A stretch of 64,000 nt of DNA from Heterodera schachtii (lineage: Eukaryota; Nematoda; Chromadorea; Rhabditida; Heteroderidae): assembly GCA_023374025.1 (NCBI GenBank), contig SIJG01000094.1:434888-498887 (forward strand). Direction: 5' to 3'. Positions 58,414 to 64,000 of this stretch are shown piece by piece. How positions within the stretch are numbered: the first letter of the stretch is position 1; every line of letters begins with the position of its first letter. The notes beneath the pieces are model-generated. The model was given only the letters and a program-made list of their open reading frames with translations, did not search any database and had not been told where the DNA came from. A program made the position numbers and the translations under genes.

Positions 58414-58484
58414 TCGCCCGGTGGGACTCGAACCGACGACGCCAGCAATCCGTGCCGTGCTCTGACGAACTGAGCTACGGGCGC
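58414..58484 (-). repeat. tRNA-like pseudogene or SINE head
   Basis: The minus strand begins GCGCCCGTAGCTCAGTTCGT and ends with a good B box, GGTTCGAGTCC. Acceptor arms GCGCCCG and CGGGCGA pair at 6 of 7, the D arm GCTC/GAGC at 4 of 4, the T arm at 4 of 5. The anticodon stem CGGCA/TGCTG closes a loop of only 5 nt, so it cannot be a normal tRNA. Most likely a tRNA pseudogene or tRNA-derived SINE. Confidence 0.5.
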
Positions 58485-59615
58485 TCCTTCTAGCGGTTCT
58501 CCCATGTCCTTTATCCCACTTTCTCCCACACTCCGTTCCTTCTTCTGGCATCACACCCTTGAATTTGAAAAAGTTGTCAATTGGTTTTTTGTCCATCCTT
58601 TTCAATAATTTGCTTGGTAATGATCTGTTATCCAAAAACCCAAATTTTTCTTTATCAAAAGAAAGGTCAAGTTACCGCCCGGAAATTCTAAAATTTTGCT
58701 ATGTCTTACATGGAAATTCCTTTTCTGTATGCCGAAATTATACAATTATAATATGCCTAAATTCAAATTTAAATTATACAATCTATTGGCATCGATTTTT
58801 CACGGCTAATTTTCTCTTTCGGTAGGCCTGAATTAATTATACAACTATAATGCGCATACACGTAGTTTTAATTCTTTTTTTCATTTTAATTTTCGTCATC
58901 GATTTTTTATGGCTAATTTTTCGCAATTTCTCTTTCTATATGCTCGAATTATACATCTATAATATGCATATATTATTAAATTTATATAGAAATATAACCT
59001 TCGCAAATAAGATTTTATATAATTTTTTGCATTTCCTATTTTGCATCGATTTTTAAAGGCTCATTTCCTAAAGTAAAAAAATGCATATAAAAGCGATGGC
59101 GCAGATTAAGCAGGGCATTCTCATTGATAATTTTTTTCTATCTGACATTTATTTTGACCAATTTCTAATCCATAACCCGAAACGCGAACAAAAGTCAAAA
59201 ATTCGAGATTACTCAATGATTTTTTTTGTTCAAAGTTAGGTTAAGAAATCGAAATTGGTCAAAATGTATGTCAAATTCTTGATTAGGGACTTAAAAACTC
59301 CGGGAACAACACGGGAATTTTCGGGTTGAAAAACCGGGAAAAACATTGGGAATTTCCCGGTAAAACTGGGACTTGGGTACTCAGTTGTCCGTGTTCGGGT
59401 CCCGGTCCCGCTGCACTCTAGTTTTTATGTATTCTCAACAACAAAAATTGCAAAATTAAAAAAAAATTCTTTTTTATAATTCCGCATGCATTTTTTCGAA
59501 TTAGAGTGTTTCATTAAGACAGAAATTAAAGAAATAAAAAATTAATTATAAAATACACTAAAATGAGATTTTAGATAAAAAAGAAAAGTAATAATTACTA
59601 TTGTTTTATTATTAA

Positions 59616-59819
59616 TTTCTATTTTCCGTTCTTCTAATTGTCCTTTTCCACTGCTGTGAAACAAAAGAACAGAAAATTTGTGTTAAATATGAGAAAACAG
59701 TGGCGGAACGAGAAACCAAAATTGCATTGGAAGAAGTTCGTATAAATAATGAAATTAAAGAATGTACAGGCAAATTTCGGTCAAGGAACGGCGCTCAGTT
59801 AGCCTTTCGAACAAGTTGA
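59616..59819 (+). pseudogene. Second copy of the secreted-protein frame, different 3' end
   Basis: Matches the 43,433 frame through the hydrophobic leader (FLFSVLLIVLFHCCETKEQ) and to EIKE, then diverges to CTGKFRSRNGAQLAFRTS and a stop. Downstream at about 59,816-59,922 another frame reads VLEIEIFPLDEDFASNYESN then REKRRQQINLILI, which resembles the tail of the first copy, so the two may be diverged family members with one interrupted by a frameshift or an unrecognised intron. Confidence 0.4.
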
Positions 59820-60589
59820 AAAAGTACTCGAGATTGAAATTTTCCCTCTCGACGAGGATTTCGCCTCCAATTACGAAAGTAATCGGGAAAAAAGGCGCCA
59901 ACAGATCAACCTTATCTTAATTTGATCGTTGAAATTTAGCAATTTTAAGTTAATATATTTATTAATAAATTAAAATCAATTATTTATATTTGATTTTAAA
60001 ACAATTATAGAATATTGTTGAAAATATTAATTTTGTTGCGTTGTTAAAAATTAGTATATGTTTGTTTCGCTTATGTCAAAATAGGGGGGGGGGGCGCAAA
60101 TGTCGGCGGCGCAAGTGTCATTTTGGCTGGGCGGCGCAACTGTCGCGGCGCAAATGTCACATCACCGCAAGCATAGATAATATTCAATTGATAAGTGAAA
60201 ATTGAAAAACGATGGAAAGAATTATGGAATTTCCACAAATCCCCCGCTTCCTTCGTCCCATCATTTTGAGATATTTGAGGATTTTTATCGTGTTGATAAA
60301 AAAAATGACAAAAACGCATGATTTTTTGAAACATTAGCTATATTTGGCAAAATGTTCGAACTTCTTTCTTCAAATCTTAAACATTTGTCGAAATAAATTT
60401 AACGAAAAAGCAATTTAAAAAATAAAAAATTTAAGAAATTGTCAATGTATTAAAACAATAGAAATCCAATTTTTTATTTTTAGTTTTTTGTTATAGAATT
60501 TTTACCAAAAATTACCATTTTTTTTTTTGCGATTTTAGGCCAATTAAAAAATTGACATTATTTTACGATTTTTGTTAATTAGTGAAAAG

Positions 60590-60781
60590 TAGAGTGCCAC
60601 GGGACCGGGAATTTTGGGCAAACCCGGGACCGGGACCTTTTCGGTTTGAAAAACCGGGAATTTTTGGCTGGGAAAACCGGGAAAAAACCCGGGACTGGTC
60701 CCGGTCCCGGTCAAAACCGGGACCTTGGTACTCAGTTGTACTCAGTTGTCCGCTTCCAGGTCCCGGTCCCGTGGCACTCTA
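60590..60781. mobile_element. 192-bp hAT-like MITE with a known empty site
   Basis: Begins TAGAGTGCCACGGGACCGGG and ends CCCGGTCCCGTGGCACTCTA; exact 8-bp duplication GTGAAAAG (60582-60589, 60782-60789). Copy 1 of the large duplication has the same locus (about 44,120) without the insertion. A related right end, CCGCTGCACTCTAG, is at about 43,225 and 59,407. Confidence 0.92.
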
Positions 60782-61499
60782 GTGAAAAGTGATTTCCACA
60801 ACTCCCCCGCTTCCTTCGTCCCATCATTTTGTGTTTATCCGAACGGGATTTGAATTTTCAGGTTTTTGCATATTTTATCGAAAAAAACTAAAATGGCGGA
60901 TTTGACGAAACGGCCTAGCACCAAGTGATGATGTGATACTGATCAAATTATTTTTACTATGATCAGTGCTTTTTATTGGTTTTTAATTTAATTTACTAAC
61001 TTTTATTTCAATTTTGTATCAAATTATGTAAAATTCTATTTAGTTTTTTATTAAGCCTGATAAATGCAAGCAATCCCTGAGCATTGTTAAAATGTATTTA
61101 AATTTCAATTATTTTTTATAAATCAAAAATTTTAAGGGAATATTTAAATTTATTCAAGTTGAAAATTTATTAAAAAAATGCATACAAAAAAAGAATTTGA
61201 TTACAAAAAGTAAATGAATAAACGTTGCGCAAAGCCCAATAATTGCTAAATTATATGATAAATTAAAAAAATATTATTTATTTATTTTTAAATATAATTC
61301 TCGAATATTGTGTACCATAATTTGTTAAAATAGCCAATTTGTAATTACAAAAAATATTACTACATTTAATGAATTAATTAATTTTTAATTTGAAAGCAAC
61401 GCAAAGTTTTACAAAAATGCGACGAATTATAATTAAATTAAAATAAAAAATCACCAAATTAAAAATAGTTAAAGTAGTATTTCCCGATGGTTTAAAAAT

Positions 61500-63301
61500 T
61501 AGTCAGTTGATCAATCGATCATCCACCATATATTCATCCATCATCCACCGTATCCATCCATCATCGTCTACCCCAAAGTGTGAGCCATGACCAATTTGGA
61601 GACGAACAGCACAAGCACCAGCAGCGGAACTACAGTAAGATGGGAAGTAAACGGTAGGTGTATGGAACGAATACAATAACCAAAAAGTATTTGCCAAATA
61701 CAAAAGTTCCCATAATACGCCCTTCGTCTTTTTTGAATACCGTACCTTTGAATGGGGCAACGGTTGCACCGTTCCAATCATCCCAATCAAATGGCTTAGT
61801 CTGCAATTTCAACAGCAATTAATTCGTGCGTGGAGAGTTTTTTTTATTCTGATGGCTGGCCAAAAATTTTAAGAATGCACTGGTAAGAAATCTATTGAAT
61901 TCCTAGTACAGTATATTTTTATTTTGGTATATTTCGGTAACTTTAAGTTTTCTGTATTAGCCTAAAAAATTTCAAAAACTTTCGGTGAGTTTCAAAGAAG
62001 TTATGACCAGTGAAACTCTAAAAATCAGCTTTTTAAACATTTTTAGTCATAACATTTTGGAAATTGTACGAAATTTTTGAAATTTTGGAGAACAATTGCG
62101 TGCTCCCTTAAAATGCGTCAGTGAAAAGTTTAATGTCATCAAAACAAGTTCTTTGGGTTTTAGAGGACACTGATCACTGATCGGTATCCATTCGGCAAAT
62201 TCCGAACCCCGGAACCGAATGAAAGACCACATTTTTGAATTTTGCCAAAAAATCGTCTTTTTGGCGAAAAATGGCTAAAATCTGGCTACGCCCTTGCTGG
62301 CGGATTGTCCGGGAGCCTCTTAAACCACCACTCAGAGCCCCTCAGGGGTTTTTTACAGAGCGTCGAAAATAATTCAGTCCCAAGCATAAGTTTAATACGC
62401 CCAACCCCCTCAATGCAGCAGGCCAAGTCGTTATGCTCCTCGCAGCATGTGCTGGCCGCACGGCCTTGCCTCGGCTTACAAATGCCGTACCCACACTCGC
62501 ACCGCTTCTTAATCAGTCTGACACATTGTTTAGTTCTCATGGGCTGAAAATTTTTGCGCATTAAAATCTAAAGATTTTTTAGGGGAAAAATAATTAAAAT
62601 CATTGAAAAAAAAGCTCGTAATGGAAGCTAAAATTAATTGACAAAAATAAAATCCCAGCCATTGCAGCATAAGTTAATTAGGAGGTTAAAACCTATCACA
62701 CGGCACGGCACACTTGTTTTTGCCATGTTAATTTTCTTTTAACTTTTGAAATCCTCTGGCTTTCACTATCCTTTTTTGATTACATGAGATTTGCGTCTAT
62801 GTCCAAAATTGGATTCAAACAAATTTTTCTAAGCCCTGATAGCCTAAACAGCTTTAAAATTAAGAAATACAGCCTTCTAGTTTAATAGGAGCATTCAATT
62901 TAACTAATTGATGATTTTATCACAAATTTACTAATTGTCAAATTATCGGACATAATCACTCTCAATCAATTTTTCAGTTATCAGTTTGATTGGAAAAAAC
63001 TTAAGTTGGAGACCGATTTTGAACATAGAGCAAATGTCGGCTAACCGAAGCAATAGGTAAAATAAATTTTCAAAAACAAAATTTAAATATTACGTTTATT
63101 TCTTCTGTCTCTGGCGTTCTGTGCTAAAAAAGAAAGAAGGGGAAATGCAATGAAAATAAATTTTGGGCTTACTTTAAAGCATTTCTTAAGCCCTTCCATG
63201 CTACAGCACGTTTCCGCTTTGTAAAAATCGCTCAGTTTCCATTTGCACACTGCACATTTTGGGTCCTCATTTACACGTTCATATTTACATTCGCCAATTT
63301 T
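61500..63301 (-). pseudogene. Cys-rich small gene, fuller copy with damaged last exon
   Basis: Exons: 63173-63301 (KIGECKYERVNEDPKCAVCK, WKLSDFYKAETCCSMEGLKK, CFK), 63094-63123 (HRTPETEEIN), 62357-62543 (PMRTKQCVRLIKKRCECGYG and on, 10 Cys in all) and a last exon from 61800 down (TKPFDWDDWNGATVAPFKGT). The first three join in phase 0. The joint to the last exon is not in phase at the visible GTAAAA donor (a stop would follow), and the last exon has single-base differences from copy 1 that shift the frame after GKYF. The right end of a G-tract element (CTGGCTACGCCCTTG) lies in the intervening intron. No family recognised; a start exon may lie in or beyond the tandem array to the right. Confidence 0.5.
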
Positions 63302-63326
63302 CTGCAAATAAAAAAACAAAAACAAT

Positions 63327-64000
63327 GCGCATGACCCTGATCAGGGATGGGATCGATCAAATAACGATAAAAAAAATACGCATACCCTGATCAGGGATGG
63401 GATTCAATCAAAATATGGATTTGGTATTAAAACACCTGATCGGGGATTTATGATAAAAAAAAAGAATGCGCATGCCCCTGATCAGGGATGAGATTCTATC
63501 AAAATATGGGATTTGGTATCAAAACACCTGATCGGGGATTTATGATCAAATAAAAAAGAACGCGCATGCCCCTGATCAGGGATGGGATTCAATCAAAATA
63601 TGATCAAAAATAAAGAATGCACATGCTCCTGATCAGGGATGAAATTCTATCAAAATATGGGATTTGGTATCAAAACACCTGATCGGGGATTTATGATCAA
63701 ATAAAAAAGAATGCGCATGCCCCTGATCAGGGATGAGATTCTATCAAAATATGGGATTTGGTATCAAAACACCTGATCGGGGATTTATGATCAAATAAAA
63801 AAGAACGCGCATGCCTCTGATCAGGGATGGGATTCTATCAAAATATGATCAAAAATAAAGAATGCACATGCTCCTGATCAGGGATGAAATTCTATCAAAA
63901 TATGGGATTTGGTATCAAAACACCTGATCGGGGATTTATGATCAAATAAAAAAGAATGCGCATGCCCCTGATCAGGGATGAGATTCTATCAAAATATGGG
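63327..64000. repeat. Tandem array with 245-bp higher-order period
   Basis: Repeats of CCTGATCAGGGATGRGATTC and GGTATCAAAACACCTGATCG units of about 75-105 bp. The pattern CGCGCATGCC recurs at 63,561 and 63,806 with the same order of subunits, giving a 245-bp higher-order repeat. The array continues past the right edge. Confidence 0.92.

Larger units (their letters stand above)
52224..58829. other. Repeat-rich flank upstream of the spv-1-like gene
   Basis: No coding sequence supported. Contains the decayed exon 1 copy (52.3 kb), hAT-like elements at 52,766-53,723 and 56,573-57,209, a GC-rich island at 54.48-55.13 kb that may be promoter or leader sequence, and a tRNA-like element at 58.4 kb. 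Confidence 0.55.
58830..63222. repeat. Large dispersed duplication, copy 2
   Basis: Same-orientation match to 42,640-46,449. It differs by a middle segment (59,770-60,268), a 192-bp element inserted at 60,590 and about 97 extra bases near 62,095-62,190. Confidence 0.9.

Noticed and set aside
63327..64000. CRISPR-like array
   Set aside because: Units are contiguous satellite repeats without unique spacers, and the DNA is eukaryotic.

Overview
The window looks like nuclear DNA of a nematode. Evidence for this: small exons with gtgagt/gtaag donors and tttcag-type acceptors, AT-rich introns, GC-rich coding exons with glutamine, asparagine, serine and histidine runs, a probable trans-splice acceptor 20 nt before a start codon, and a gene whose domain order (F-BAR, C1, RhoGAP) is that of Caenorhabditis SPV-1. 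The many poly-G tracts and dense small repeats fit a tylenchid such as a cyst nematode, but that is only a guess.

Two genes account for nearly all supported coding sequence, both on the minus strand. At 1-2,690 is the 5' and middle part of a major facilitator transporter of the SLC18B1 type; it runs off the left edge. From 52,203 down to 7,163 is a single 45-kb gene that I rebuilt as about 30 exons, with matching intron phase at every junction except one (exon 4 to exon 5). It encodes a protein of roughly 1,900 residues: helical N-terminus, low-complexity insert, F-BAR domain, C1 zinc finger, RhoGAP domain with its catalytic residues, acidic and disordered tail, and a C-terminus resembling a PDZ ligand. 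It is the likely orthologue of spv-1 / ARHGAP29 / HMHA1 (ARHGAP45) / GMIP, a membrane-curvature-linked GAP for Rho.

The large introns and the 52-64 kb flank are filled with repeats. I resolved eight non-autonomous elements with terminal inverted repeats and direct flanking duplications, mostly 8 bp (hAT-like): 2.3, 5.3, 6.2, 16.9-21.5, 36.1, 52.8, 56.6 and 60.6 kb. The 16.9-21.5 kb element holds a 2.4-kb GA (polypurine) block and a hairpin. A second family has long G tracts and an internal GGCGCC motif. A segment of about 4 kb occurs twice, 16 kb apart (42.6-46.4 and 58.8-63.2 kb). It carries fragments of a small Cys-rich gene (minus) and a secreted-protein reading frame (plus), with different damage in each copy. 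The right edge is a tandem array with a 245-bp higher-order period.

I found no RNA gene of normal form, no CRISPR array, no operon and no transposase. The most unusual features are the repeat-filled spv-1 introns, the paired damaged duplicates, an in-frame micro-duplication of the spv-1 first exon, and dense arrays of short motifs (TGATCA; ACAATTNGNCAAA) in introns.
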